A DNA stretch of 63,641 nt, from NCBI RefSeq assembly GCF_018619475.1, contig NZ_JAHFZG010000019.1, positions 1-63,641 of the forward strand. Direction: 5' to 3'. The position numbers and the translations under genes are program-made. Source of the stretch: Rhodomicrobium sp. Az07. Lineage in GTDB: Bacteria; Pseudomonadota; Alphaproteobacteria; Rhizobiales; Rhodomicrobiaceae. Below the pieces are notes generated by a model. That model saw nothing but the letters and a program-made list of their open reading frames with translations, had not been told where the DNA came from and did no database searches. This document shows, piece by piece, positions 48,219 to 57,044 of the stretch; within the stretch, counting starts at the first letter, position 1; every line of letters begins with the position of its first letter.

Positions 48219-49312
48219 GGCTTGTCTGCCGTGATTGGCGCGGCGGGGTGCGACGCCGCCGGGGCATTCCTGACACCGGCGCCCCAGCCGGTCGCGGCGG
48301 GTGCGGGCTTCGGAGCGGGCGGTGGCGCACTGTTGTTTGCCGCCGGGAAAAGCTTGTCGTATTTCAGATTATCCCCCGGCTTCAACTCGTAGCAGCTATC
48401 CTTGATCACCGGTTCGCCCTTCGCGATCAACTCGCTCACCGTGGCGAACCCGAAGCCGCGCTTTCTGAACTCCTCGATCATGCGCGGCAGCGCTTCCGCC
48501 GTGTGATGGCCGCGCCCATTCGCGTGCATCACGATGATCGCGCCGGGCTTCGCGGTGGCGGCGCTTTTGGCGATGGCATCGGCGCTCTGGGCGGGCGCCG
48601 GGTCGCCGGTCGGGATATCCCACTGGATGGCGAGCAGGCCAGCGTCGTTCACGGCGTCGAGCGCCTCTGTGTTGCAGGTGCCGAACGGAAAGCGAAAAAC
48701 GAGCGGGCGGCTTGCGTCGACCGGGCCGGTGCCGGGGCGGTAGCAGCTTCGGCCGGAAAGCGTGCGGCGGAGTTGGCTGTCGGCGCTGAGATTGAGCGCG
48801 AGATCGCGTCGCATCTCGCCCGGCGGCAAGAGCCGGAAGTTTCTGTGCGTCCAGCTATGCGCGCCCACCTCGAACAGCGGATCGGCCATCAGTTGCTGGG
48901 CGCGTTCCTTGTGATCCATCAGCCACTTTCCGCTCGCAAAGAACGTGGCGTTTACGCCCGCCTTGCGCAATGTGTCGATGATCGGAGCGTCGTAGCCCGA
49001 TACTTCCCACGCGTTCTCGCACAGGTCGAAGGTGAGGGCGACGAGCTTCTCGCCCGGCGGAAGCTTAACGCTGCGAATGGACCCGCGAAGCGCCGGCGCC
49101 ACGGGCGCGAGCGGCTCTGCTTCGGTGCGCGGTTCGACGGTGGGATCGTAAGTCTCTCGGTGGGTTGCCTTTTCGCCCGCCTTGCCCGCCAGTTCGGCCG
49201 CCGACCAGCACGCCCCGAGGGCCGCCCGACCTTCCGCCCGGGCGTCCGACGACGAAGCAACGGTTGCTGCTATACATAGGGCGGTCAAGTGCGCGAGGCG
49301 GCTCATGCTCAT
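48215..49312 (-). CDS. Exported polysaccharide deacetylase (NodB domain)
   Basis: A 365-residue exported protein: signal peptide (to about residue 27), then a NodB-homology domain (about 85-300). It has the catalytic Asp in VALTFDLCE (the usual second Asp of TFDD is replaced by Leu-Cys), the zinc histidines in GAHSWTHRNF, and HANGRGHHT near the C-terminal part of the domain. Probable carbohydrate-esterase family 4 activity on wall or surface polymer. A Pro-rich tail follows. Overlaps the GNAT gene. Confidence 0.87.
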   Translation of the reverse strand: MSMSRLAHLTALCIAATVASSSDARAEGRAALGACWSAAELAGKAGEKATHRETYDPTVEPRTEAEPLAPVAPALRGSIRSVKLPPGEKLVALTFDLCENAWEVSGYDAPIIDTLRKAGVNATFFASGKWLMDHKERAQQLMADPLFEVGAHSWTHRNFRLLPPGEMRRDLALNLSADSQLRRTLSGRSCYRPGTGPVDASRPLVFRFPFGTCNTEALDAVNDAGLLAIQWDIPTGDPAPAQSADAIAKSAATAKPGAIIVMHANGRGHHTAEALPRMIEEFRKRGFGFATVSELIAKGEPVIKDSCYELKPGDNLKYDKLFPAANNSAPPPAPKPAPAATGWGAGVRNAPAASHPAAPITADKP

Positions 49313-49437
49313 TCTTCTCTCAGACGGGAGCAGCTTCTACTGCCTGTCACAAATTTGTATTGCGCTAAGACGAGGTTGCTCGCACACTCCGTGATGCGCC
49401 TAATCGATTTGGCGCGTTCTTCAAGGGTGATACGACG

Positions 49438-49533
49438 ATGGCAAAGAAACCTGAAGCGAAGCCGAAGGAAGCCGCCAAGCCGAAAGGCAAAGCCGAGGCG
49501 AAGGCCCCGCCGAAAAAAGGCGGCAAGAAATAG
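49438..49533 (+). CDS. 31-residue Lys/Ala/Pro-rich basic protein
   Basis: ATG at 49438, AAGGG nine bases upstream and TAG stop at 49531. The peptide is almost entirely Lys, Ala, Pro, Glu and Gly (MAKKPEAKPKEAAKPKG and onward), resembling the short basic tails of histone-like proteins. Probably nucleic-acid binding if expressed; no family assigned. Confidence 0.45.
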   Translation: MAKKPEAKPKEAAKPKGKAEAKAPPKKGGKK

Positions 49534-49637
49534 GAATTGCGAGTGAGGAAAAGGCGGAAGAGAACCCTTCCCCTTTTTCCGCATTTCCTTGTAAGCATAG
49601 CCCGTATCACCGTCGTACCATCTGCCTCGAGGGAACC

Positions 49638-49937
49638 ATGCGGCTTGCTTGCAGGATATTCATGATTGCGCCCTTCGCGCTGTTGCCAGCGTCTGCTCTG
49701 GGGATTTCCGTAACCAATCGCGACGCTACCGATCAAACCTTGATCGTGATTGAAGGCGACAAACAGACGGAACAGGTGATCAAGGCGGGGGAGCAACTCA
49801 CGCTTTGCGAAAAGAGTTGCGTCATTCGTTTGGCGGATGGCGAGGATTACGAGTTCGACGGACCCGAAATTGTTTCTCTGGAAGACGGGTTGCTGTTCCT
49901 CGACAACGCCGAAGGGGAAGGCAAGGCGGCGCAGTAA
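49638..49937 (+). CDS. Small exported protein, unknown function
   Basis: A 99-residue protein with a signal peptide (about 1-22) followed by a short beta-type domain: ISVTNRDATDQTLIVIEGDK, with two cysteines in TLCEKSCVIRL likely forming a disulphide. No family recognised. Its stop codon sits in the loop of a terminator hairpin. Confidence 0.7.
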   Translation: MRLACRIFMIAPFALLPASALGISVTNRDATDQTLIVIEGDKQTEQVIKAGEQLTLCEKSCVIRLADGEDYEFDGPEIVSLEDGLLFLDNAEGEGKAAQ

Positions 49938-49949
49938 CCGCCGCCTTTT
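49923..49949 (+). terminator. Terminator overlapping a stop codon
   Basis: AAGGCGGC / GCCGCCTT, a perfect 8-bp stem, with the TAA stop of the preceding gene inside the nine-base loop; a short TTTT tail follows. Confidence 0.72.
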
Positions 49950-49955
49950 GCTGCT

Positions 49956-50231
49956 TCAGTTTCGGTAGTCCTGAACCTTCGTGGCCCGCAGACCCGGCAA
50001 TCCGTGGCGGTCTATGAGGCGCTGCCAGCTCAGAAACTCGTCGATTGTCAGCTTGTAGCGCTTGCAGGCGTCGTCGAGGCTAAGGAGGCCGCCGCGAACA
50101 GCCGCGACCACCTCGGCCTTGCGGCGGATAACCCAGCGTTTCGTGTTCGGAGGGGGAAGGTCGGCGATAGTCAGCGGACTCCCGTCAGGGCCGAGCACAT
50201 AGCGAAGGCGAGGGCGGAACAAGTCGGTCAT
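49956..50231 (-). CDS. sciP: CtrA inhibitor SciP (DUF1153)
   Basis: Small helix-turn-helix protein that blocks CtrA-dependent transcription in Caulobacter. The 91-residue product has the DUF1153 layout: an N-terminal FRPRLRYVLGPDGSPLTIADLP, then RWVIRRKAEVVAAV and LSLDDACKRYKLTIDEFLSW, the HTH region. Start at 50231; Met at 50252 is less likely. A perfect CtrA box lies 50 bases upstream, matching the known CtrA-sciP circuit. Confidence 0.93.
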   Translation of the reverse strand: MTDLFRPRLRYVLGPDGSPLTIADLPPPNTKRWVIRRKAEVVAAVRGGLLSLDDACKRYKLTIDEFLSWQRLIDRHGLPGLRATKVQDYRN

Positions 50232-50281
50232 AGTACTCTCACACGCGATCAAAGACCTGAGGTGAACTTTATTGCGACCTA

Positions 50282-50296
50282 TTTAAAACGTGCTTA
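50282..50296. promoter_or_regulatory. Perfect CtrA-box motif upstream of sciP
   Basis: TTAA-AACGTGC-TTAA, an exact TTAA-N7-TTAA match 50 bases upstream of the sciP start. CtrA activation of sciP is known in Caulobacter, so this site is likely functional. Confidence 0.75.
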
Positions 50297-50386
50297 ACCG
50301 GGTCGGTATAAAAAGCTTTCTTCTTTGCCACCTTCGGTTGCTTTGCTAACTTATACACGCTGAAGACGTATTTTCGATATGGATCT

Positions 50387-52024
50387 TTACTGGTCAAGTG
50401 AAGACATCGCGCTTCCTTCTATCAGCCTGTAAGCGGGGAGCGTCAGAAACGCATTGAGTTCCCCGTTCATCACGAGGTCGCGAAACAAGCGGATTGCTTC
50501 CTGAAAGCGCCCGTTCTCGTAATCGGCGCCGAGCTTCTCGTGCAACTTCAGCATCTCGTCGGAGATGATCGCCTCGATCAGTTCGGGCGTAACCTTGCGT
50601 CCATCTTCCAGCGTGGCAGCGTGATGGAGCCACTGCCAGTTCTGCGTGCGCGAAATTTCGGCCGTTGCAGCGTCTTCCATCAGATTATACAGCGGCACCG
50701 CGCCATTCCCGCGCAGCCAGGCCTCGATGTATTGAATGCCCACGCGGGTGTTGACGCGAAGCCCCTCCTCGGTGCGGGTGCCGGCATGCGGCTGGAGAAG
50801 CTCCTTTTGCCCGGCTGCGACATCTTCGCGCAGCTTCGAAAGCTGGTTCCTTTGCGGCATGTGCTCGTCGAAAACCGCGAGCGCGACCGGCACGAGGTCG
50901 GGATGCGCCACCCACGTGCCGTCATGGCCGTAGGCGACTTCGCGCAGCTTGTCCTCGCGCACGGCGGCAAGCGCCTTTTCGTTCACTTCTGGGTCTCGGC
51001 GGTTCGGGATGAACGCCGACATGCCGCCCATGGCGAACGCGCCGCGCCGATGGCACGTCTGAATCAGGAGTTCGGCGTAGGCTTTGAGGAACGCCTTGCT
51101 CATCACCACCTGGCCGCGGTCGGGCAGGATGCGATCCGGCTTGGTGCGCAGCGTCTTGATGTAGGAAAAGATATAGTCCCAACGCCCGCAATTCAGGCCG
51201 ACGACGTGGTCGCGGAGCTCGTAAAGAATCTCGTGCATTTCGAAGGCGGCGGGCAGGGTTTCGATCAGAACCGTTGCCTTGATGGTGCCGGTGCGAAGTT
51301 GCAGGTGCTCTTCGCCGAACAGGAAGACGTCATTCCAGAGCCGCGCTTCGAGGTGGCTTTCCATCTTCGGGAGATAGAAGTAAGGGCCGCTGCCCTTTGC
51401 CAGCGCGGCTTGCGCGTTGTGAAAGAAATAGAGGCCGAAGTCGAAGAACGCGCCCGCCAAAGGCTGACCGTCCACCGTCACATGCCGCTCGAAGAGATGC
51501 CAGCCGCGCGGGCGCACCATCAACACGGCCGGGTTCGGCCCGACCGCATAGGATTTGCCGGTGTCTTCCTCGGTGAAATCGATCTCGCCGCGCCAGTAGT
51601 CGGCGAGGTTGACCTGGCCTTCCACGACATTCGCCCAGGTCGGCGACAGCGAGTCCTCGCAATCGGCCATGAAAACCTTCGCGCCCGAATTCAGCGCGTT
51701 GACGATCATCTTGCGCGTCGTCGGGCCGGTGATTTCCACGCGCCGGTCTGTGAGGTCGTCCGGAATGCCCGCGATGGTCCAGTCCACCTCGCGGATCTTC
51801 TTCGTTTCAGGCAGAAAGTCGGGCAGCGCTCCGCTGTCCCATGCCGCCTGCCGTTCGCCGCGCGCCTGCATGAGCGCAAGCCGTTGCGGCTCGAAGCGGC
51901 GGTGCAATTCGGCGACGAATTCGAGCGCGGGCCGGGTGAGCACGCGGTCGTAACCCGGTGCGATCGGCCCCGCGATCTTCATCCCATCGGGAAGAGCGAG
52001 GTGCAGGATCGGGTCAGCAGGCAT
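50387..52024 (-). CDS. aceB: Malate synthase A
   Basis: Condenses glyoxylate with acetyl-CoA in the glyoxylate cycle, allowing growth on acetate or fatty acids. 545 residues, the AceB (isoform A) length. Recognised segments are KVFMADCEDSLSPTW near residue 118, RPRGWHLFE near 168, TVLIETLPAAFEM near 255 and GLNCGRWDYIFSYIK near 280. The start at 52024 follows AGGGAGA; the frame is open to 52111. No isocitrate lyase gene is in the window. Confidence 0.96.
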   Translation of the reverse strand: MPADPILHLALPDGMKIAGPIAPGYDRVLTRPALEFVAELHRRFEPQRLALMQARGERQAAWDSGALPDFLPETKKIREVDWTIAGIPDDLTDRRVEITGPTTRKMIVNALNSGAKVFMADCEDSLSPTWANVVEGQVNLADYWRGEIDFTEEDTGKSYAVGPNPAVLMVRPRGWHLFERHVTVDGQPLAGAFFDFGLYFFHNAQAALAKGSGPYFYLPKMESHLEARLWNDVFLFGEEHLQLRTGTIKATVLIETLPAAFEMHEILYELRDHVVGLNCGRWDYIFSYIKTLRTKPDRILPDRGQVVMSKAFLKAYAELLIQTCHRRGAFAMGGMSAFIPNRRDPEVNEKALAAVREDKLREVAYGHDGTWVAHPDLVPVALAVFDEHMPQRNQLSKLREDVAAGQKELLQPHAGTRTEEGLRVNTRVGIQYIEAWLRGNGAVPLYNLMEDAATAEISRTQNWQWLHHAATLEDGRKVTPELIEAIISDEMLKLHEKLGADYENGRFQEAIRLFRDLVMNGELNAFLTLPAYRLIEGSAMSSLDQ

Positions 52025-52216
52025 GGTCGTTCTCCCTTTCGAGGGAAAGCCTCGTTTTGATCCATTCAAATGCAGTCGACCAAGCGCGTCCATACCCCCT
52101 GAGTAGTACAACCGAATGAAATCTTCGGTCTATACGGGGTAGCGAATTTGAGCGGGCGCGCCAATAAATGCAAAGGCCGCGCTTTTTGGTCCGAATGGCG
52201 CTTCCGAAAAAGGAAT

Positions 52217-52243
52217 GAAAAAAAGCCAGCGCAAGGCTGGCTT
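52217..52243 (-). terminator. Rho-independent terminator of rpoH
   Basis: Leftward strand: AGCCAGC / GCTGGCT stem with a short loop followed by a run of Ts (TTTTTTTC), 22 bases past the rpoH stop. Confidence 0.92.
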
Positions 52244-52264
52244 TCATCGGTCGCGAGCGATGAT

Positions 52265-53188
52265 CTATTGTGCCGCCGAAGCCGAAAAGGCCGGCATCCC
52301 GCCCGGTGCCGGGCTGCGCGGCGCTTCCGCCTTCATTGCTGCCTTCTGCACGGCCTTCTGCACCTTCTCGAACGCGCGAACCTCGATCTGCCGGATGCGC
52401 TCCCGGCTGACGCTGAACTCGGTCGAAAGTTCCTCAAGCGTGAGCGGATCGTCGGCGAGGCGGCGGGCTGTAAAGATGCGGCGCTCGCGCTCGTTGAGAC
52501 CGTCCATCGCCGCTTCGAGATATTCGCGGCGGCGGCTGAGTTCCTCGCTTTCGGCGAGTTGCGTTTCCTGATCCGGACCTTCGTCTACGAGCCAATCCTG
52601 CCACTCGCCGCTTTCGGAGTCAGCGCGCAACGGCGCATTCAGCGACGCGTCGCCGCCAAGGCGCCGGTTCATCGAAATGACGTCTTCTTCCGGGACGCCG
52701 AGATTTGTCGCGATCGTCTTCACCTGATCGGGCCGCAAATCGCCTTCCTCCAGCGCCTGCAACTGGCTCTTCGCCTTCCGCAGGTTGAAGAACAGCTTCT
52801 TCTGGCTCGCCGTGGTGCCCATCTTCACGAGGCTCCAGGAGCGCAGAATATATTCTTGAATGGCGGCGCGTATCCACCACATAGCGTAGGTGGCAAGGCG
52901 GAAGCCCTTATCGGGATCGAAGCGTTTGACAGCTTGCATCAGGCCTACGTTGCCTTCGGAAATAACCTCCCCGATCGGCAAGCCGTAGCCGCGATAGCCC
53001 ATGGCAATGCGCGCCACGAGGCGAAGATGCGACGTGACGAGCTTCTGCGCCGCTTTGGCGTCTTCATGCTCTTGCCAACGCTTGGCAAGCATGTATTCTT
53101 GCTGAGGCTCAAGCATGGGAAAACGCCGGATCTCTTCGAGATAACGGGCGAGGCCACCGCTTGCAGCGACTGACGGCAATGAACTCAT
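52265..53188 (-). CDS. rpoH: RNA polymerase sigma-32 factor RpoH
   Basis: Heat-shock sigma factor, 307 residues. Region 2 carries the GYGLPIGEVISEGNVGLMQAV segment near residue 66-85 and AIQEYILRSWSLVKMGTT near 107-125, the RpoH box; region 4 has the HTH LTLEELSTEFSVSRERIRQIEVRAFEKVQ near 250-280. A second RpoH is common in alphaproteobacteria but is not in this window. Stable leftward unit with its own terminator. Confidence 0.96.
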   Translation of the reverse strand: MSSLPSVAASGGLARYLEEIRRFPMLEPQQEYMLAKRWQEHEDAKAAQKLVTSHLRLVARIAMGYRGYGLPIGEVISEGNVGLMQAVKRFDPDKGFRLATYAMWWIRAAIQEYILRSWSLVKMGTTASQKKLFFNLRKAKSQLQALEEGDLRPDQVKTIATNLGVPEEDVISMNRRLGGDASLNAPLRADSESGEWQDWLVDEGPDQETQLAESEELSRRREYLEAAMDGLNERERRIFTARRLADDPLTLEELSTEFSVSRERIRQIEVRAFEKVQKAVQKAAMKAEAPRSPAPGGMPAFSASAAQ

Positions 53189-53291
53189 GCTTCAAACCCT
53201 CCGCATCGGATAATCCGCTGCCTTTGGAGAACTCGTTCGCGTTTCCGGAACGATTGAACCCACCTTACGCTTCCCGACTTCCGTCCGCATC

Positions 53292-54371
53292 TTAATTCTT
53301 GGACAGTTTTGCATCGAACCTTTCAAGAGCCTTACACAATTGCGCGATGTCTTCGGGCATCGGGCTCTGGAAAGAAAGAACCTTTCTCGACGAAGGATGT
53401 TCGAACCTCAAGCCCGCAGCGTGGAGTGCCTGTCTTTCGGCACACGCAAACTGTCTTGCCGCTTCATCCGGAAGGGCAAGGGCTTTCGTTCTAAACCCAG
53501 CGCCGTAAACGGAATCCCCTATCAGGGGAACGCCGATATGAGCGAGATGTACCCGCACCTGATGAGTGCGGCCGGTTTCGAGCTTGCATTTAAGGACACT
53601 CAGCGCGGCTGTATTGTTCCACTTCCCTGTTGCCGCGCCGCTCTGGCTTTCCTCTTTTCCGAGGCGGAAGACGCGTTCCGTCGTATAGACCGTCGCGGCC
53701 TCGCGTCCGCCGTTCCTCACCACCGCCATCTTGACGCGCGACCCTGGATGCCGAGCGATAGGCGCATCGATTCGTCCCGCTCTCGGCTGGGCCTCACCCC
53801 ACACCAGCGCCAGATATTCGCGGCGGAGTGCCCCCGTCCGCCCGTGGTCGGCGAATTGCGCCGAAAGGCTGCGATGTGCAGTGTCCGTCTTCGCAACGAC
53901 CATCAGCCCGCTCGTGTTCTTGTCGAGCCGATGGACGATGCCCGGCCGAGTCACGCCGCCGATGCCGGAAAGGCTGTCGCCGCAATGCGCGATCAGCGCG
54001 TTGACGAGCGTTCCGCTGGGGTTGCCCGCGCCCGGATGCACGACGAGCCCCGCCGGCTTGTCGATCACGATCAGGCTCGCATCCTCATAAACGACCTTGA
54101 GTTCGATCTCCTCGCCCTCGACCGCGTATTCCTCGGCGGGCGGCGTGGTGACATCGAACGCGTCGCCGACGCGAACCTTCTGGCTCGGGTCTGTCGATGC
54201 CTCTGGCGCGCGCCCGATCGCAAGGCGCACCACGTGTCCCGCGCGAATAAGCTCTTGCAGGCGTGCCCGGCTTTGTGTCTCTATCCGGCTCGCGAGAAAG
54301 CGATCGAGGCGCATGCCCGCGTCGTCTTCCGAAACTTCGTAGCGGGCGGGAGAAAATACGTCGCTCGTCAT
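53292..54371 (-). CDS. rluD: Pseudouridine synthase, RluA/RluD family
   Basis: Makes pseudouridine in 23S rRNA (positions 1911/1915/1917 for RluD). 359 residues: S4 RNA-binding domain (about 15-75, GMRLDRFLASRI), then the RluA catalytic domain with the active Asp in HRLDKNTSGL near residue 157-166 and LETGRTHQIRVHL-like LETGRTHQVRVHLA near 265. The start is at 54371; a longer frame to 54464 overlaps the divergent gene. RluD versus RluC is not certain. Confidence 0.9.
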   Translation of the reverse strand: MTSDVFSPARYEVSEDDAGMRLDRFLASRIETQSRARLQELIRAGHVVRLAIGRAPEASTDPSQKVRVGDAFDVTTPPAEEYAVEGEEIELKVVYEDASLIVIDKPAGLVVHPGAGNPSGTLVNALIAHCGDSLSGIGGVTRPGIVHRLDKNTSGLMVVAKTDTAHRSLSAQFADHGRTGALRREYLALVWGEAQPRAGRIDAPIARHPGSRVKMAVVRNGGREAATVYTTERVFRLGKEESQSGAATGKWNNTAALSVLKCKLETGRTHQVRVHLAHIGVPLIGDSVYGAGFRTKALALPDEAARQFACAERQALHAAGLRFEHPSSRKVLSFQSPMPEDIAQLCKALERFDAKLSKN

Positions 54372-54424
54372 CGAACCGATTGCCTTGCCTCTTTGAAAGC
54401 CGTACCCGGACTGGATCCCCACCG

Positions 54425-54802
54425 ATGACAAACGCGCAAAGCCCGGTTCCCGGCCCCTGGACACCTGAACGCGTCCGCATGCTCAAGATCGCCGTCACGA
54501 TCATGACGACCCTACTCATCGTCGGCATCATTGCGCTCGTCTACGGCGTTGCGCGGCAGGCGGCGAAACTCAGCTCCGGCCCGGCATCTCCGGCGAGGCC
54601 TGTGCTGTCGAGCCCGGCCGCAGCGCCATCGGCCACACCTTATGCGCAAACGCTTGCGTTGGGGCAGGGCGAACTCAAGAGCGTATCCGCCGACAACGGA
54701 TCGGTTATCTTGCATTATAAGGGGGAAAATAGCGACACGATTGTCGTACTCGACCCCCAAAATGGGCAGGAGCGTGGCCGGTTTCAAGTTCCGCGCCGAT
54801 AG
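54425..54802 (+). CDS. Single-pass membrane protein (DUF6476-like)
   Basis: A 125-residue protein with one transmembrane helix (about 21-43), a Pro/Ala-rich linker and a small C-terminal beta domain (about 75-125, SVSADNGSVILHYKG and IVVLDPQNGQERGRF), resembling DUF6476 of alphaproteobacteria. Divergent from rluD with 53 bases between the starts. Function unknown. Confidence 0.75.
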   Translation: MTNAQSPVPGPWTPERVRMLKIAVTIMTTLLIVGIIALVYGVARQAAKLSSGPASPARPVLSSPAAAPSATPYAQTLALGQGELKSVSADNGSVILHYKGENSDTIVVLDPQNGQERGRFQVPRR

Positions 54803-54989
54803 ACCCGCCGTTGGGATCGGCTCATGAGACCGCCGCGACCGCTGGGATGACCGTTGGCATATGCAGTCGGCGGAGGCAGAGTGAGACGCGAACAGCCGGA
54901 TGTCGCGGCCCGTCGCGTGCTCCGGAGCGCCTCGTCTGGACCCGAAGCGCTCTTGACCTTTTGGCGAACCGCGCTCTAATGAGACTGAA

Positions 54990-55066
54990 GTCCTCGTAGC
55001 TCAGCAGGATAGAGCACCAGATTCCTAATCTGGGGGTCACAGGTTCGAATCCTGTCGGGGACGCCA
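54990..55066 (+). tRNA. tRNA-Arg (anticodon CCT)
   Basis: A complete cloverleaf: acceptor GTCCTCG/CGGGGAC, D-arm with AGCTCAGCAGGATAGAGC, anticodon stem CCAGA/TCTGG with loop TTCCTAA (anticodon CCT, reading AGG), T-arm with GGTTCGAATCC and encoded CCA. The 3' half from 55021 is the integration target for the genomic island and is repeated at 63218-63263. Integration has kept the tRNA intact. Confidence 0.97.
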
Positions 55067-55067
55067 A
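55021..55067. repeat. attL: 3' end of tRNA-Arg as recombination core
   Basis: 47 bases from ATTCCTAATCTGG to CGGGGACGCCAA, within tRNA-Arg. It matches attR at 63218-63263 except for one missing G and one T-to-G change. Confidence 0.85.
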
Positions 55068-55111
55068 TTATTCCAATAACTTATGCGGGGAACAATCGAG
55101 AACGTAGACGC

Positions 55112-55143
55112 CGTTTTACAATTTCGCGCCCGGCGTTTTACAA
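55112..55143 (+). repeat. Two direct copies of CGTTTTACAA (left arm sites)
   Basis: Copies at 55112-55121 and 55134-55143, starts 22 bases apart (about two helical turns), just inside attL and between the tRNA and the integrase. The same 10-mer core recurs inside attR. Likely integrase arm-binding sites. Confidence 0.6.
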
Positions 55144-55153
55144 ACACCGGGTC

Positions 55154-56100
55154 TTATCGTTCTTCGTTCGTCCCTATCCGTCCGGCAGCCTGCCACTTCA
55201 AGACGGCCGCAGCGGCCAGCTTTTTCTTGTTCACCTGGCGTGCGTAGTGGACGACCATGCCGCGTGACTGGCCGGTAATCGCCGAAACTTCGGCATCGGT
55301 GCATCCCGCTTCGAGCAGGAACACCACCGCTGATTTGCGCAGACCGTGAAATACGAGTTCCTTTTCGGACAGCTCCTTGACACGTCCCGTTTCAACTCAT
55401 CACCTCAGGACGATTTGAAGCCGTCCGCCGTCCAAGGCGTACCGCCTGAATTCGTGAGGATCTGAACGCTGCCCTTGGGCATTTCGCCTAAAAGCGCGCT
55501 CAGGTTAGCATGCACGGGAATCCAGAGTTTCTTGCCGGTCTTGCCTTGGGTCACCGCCAGCAAACCGTCCTGGATGTCCGACCACAACATCTTGAGGACG
55601 TCCCCTTGCCGCTGACCTGAGTAAAGGGCCAAGGCAGCGGCCCACCAGAGATCGGCGCGCGCATGCGTGCGAAATCTCTCAATGTCCTCCCAAGACCAAG
55701 GAGCATACCCCTCGCCAATGCGAAGCATCCTGACCTTGGCGCACGGATTGTAGGTCCGCCATCCCCGGCGGATTGACCACGACATCAGCGACGACAAAGA
55801 GCGGACGACGTTGTTCGCCTCTCCGGGCGTAGCCGCATATTGATCGCGCAATTTCAGTACATGGCGGGCCTCGAGACCGCTAACGACAAGGTCGCCCCAG
55901 GCAGCCTCGATTTTTGCGAGATGCCGCTCCCGCTCGGAACGAGTTCTCACCGACAGTTCGCGCCATTCCGGGCTTTCCTTGTAAGCCAGGATGACCGTCG
56001 ATAGAGTGCCACGCTTTGGCCCCGAAGACGCTTCTCCAGACAGAGACCTGGTGCAAGCTCGCTCAAAATGGCGCGCTGTGTTACCGCATGCGGTTGCCAA
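55154..56100 (-). pseudogene. int: Tyrosine-recombinase integrase, disrupted
   Basis: Phage/ICE-type integrase in two pieces. Piece 1 (56100 to 55405, TTG start) contains the SAM-like core-binding domain and the first catalytic Arg in YSGQRQGD. It ends at an in-frame TGA; a few codons later (ELKRD) the frame shifts, and piece 2 (about 55391-55154) encodes the rest with the catalytic HGLR and the GQSRGM-x2-HY tyrosine motif. Both a nonsense codon and a frameshift are needed to restore the gene. Oriented towards the tRNA, as usual for island integrases. Confidence 0.85.
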
Positions 56101-56234
56101 CCGTTTGGCATGCTTAGGCGGGATAATGCTTCCGAGATCGAAAATATTCTTTCAGAGCAGTCGCGGCTATGGGCCCCAACCGCTCCAATTCCGATCTGAT
56201 GGACAGCCGACCGTGCTTCCCAGAATGGCAGCTT

Positions 56235-56444
56235 TCACTCGATTATTGTGCGCTTCGGCTTTACTTTAAGACTCCAGAACTTTCCAATCACAAAGCCAGC
56301 GATGATAAGCGCGGCACCGAAGGCAACCTCATATAGCTTCATTCCTGGGTCTGACAGCAAATTCTCAGAGCCGAGGCCAGCAGCCAAGAAGGGAAGGCCG
56401 GTTAACATGAGAAAAAGCCCGATGATTGTTCCGAATAATCCCAT
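56235..56444 (-). CDS. Small two-helix membrane protein, unknown
   Basis: A 69-residue protein with two transmembrane segments (about 4-25 and 37-55) and a basic C-terminus (KVKPKRTIIE). The ribosome-binding site is poor (AAAGG at long spacing) and the region is AT-richer than the core genome. It may be an accessory island gene or a chance frame. Confidence 0.4.
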   Translation of the reverse strand: MGLFGTIIGLFLMLTGLPFLAAGLGSENLLSDPGMKLYEVAFGAALIIAGFVIGKFWSLKVKPKRTIIE

Positions 56445-56891
56445 CGCAGGAAGCCTTTCATAGAGAGGTGATTAGTACGACTGTACTTCTCTCTAGTAAC
56501 GCCAGCACCAGCGCTATTTCAATTATTCAGTTTGTCGCATCTGATAACATCAACGGTGCATCCAATGCAAATGCTTATGTCTATAATATAATATATCGGC
56601 TTCCACGCTCCGAGATAAAAAACTGCGCACAGACGTGGCTGATCGTCTGTGCGCAGGTAAACGCCCGTTAGGAGGTCGGGCCTGGAGTACGTATATGGCT
56701 GAACTACGTACTTCATTTCGTTGCCAGGATGTCCCCTGGCGCTAAGGCGAATGCCGCTCGACTTTGAGCGCGCAACTGTAAGCTTCACATGCGCCACCGG
56801 CGAATGTAACTCGAGTGCGAATTTCACCAGCAGAAGCCAAAGGTATCTGGTTAATCTGCGTCGGCCACTACGGTTGTTCTTCTACAGCTCT
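56445..56891. other. AT-rich non-coding stretch of the island
   Basis: A 447-base region, partly very AT-rich (56560-56610 reads as alternating AT). Open frames here have no family match. No partner pucA for the neighbouring orphan pucB is found. I see nothing else. Confidence 0.5.
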
Positions 56892-57044
56892 TCAGTGAAG
56901 CCAGGGCGTGAAAGCGTAAGCGAGAAAGTGCGCAAACAGCGCTATCACGCCAAAAGCCCGCGTGCCGCTTAGAACGTAGCTGTGCAACTCCTCGGCTTCT
57001 GCGAGCGTAAGGCCACTCTGATATACTTTCACTGGGTCCGCCAT
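56892..57044 (-). CDS. pucB: Light-harvesting LH2 beta chain, orphan copy
   Basis: A 50-residue LH2 beta polypeptide. The charged N-terminal segment with TLAEAEELH, the transmembrane helix, the B850-ligand His in LFAHFLA and the C-terminal PWLH end are all present. It differs from the two paired copies at several positions ([17 protein letters not shown]). No pucA follows within 450 bases. The real start is 57044; an upstream frame to 57125 is not needed. Confidence 0.93.
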   Translation of the reverse strand: MADPVKVYQSGLTLAEAEELHSYVLSGTRAFGVIALFAHFLAYAFTPWLH

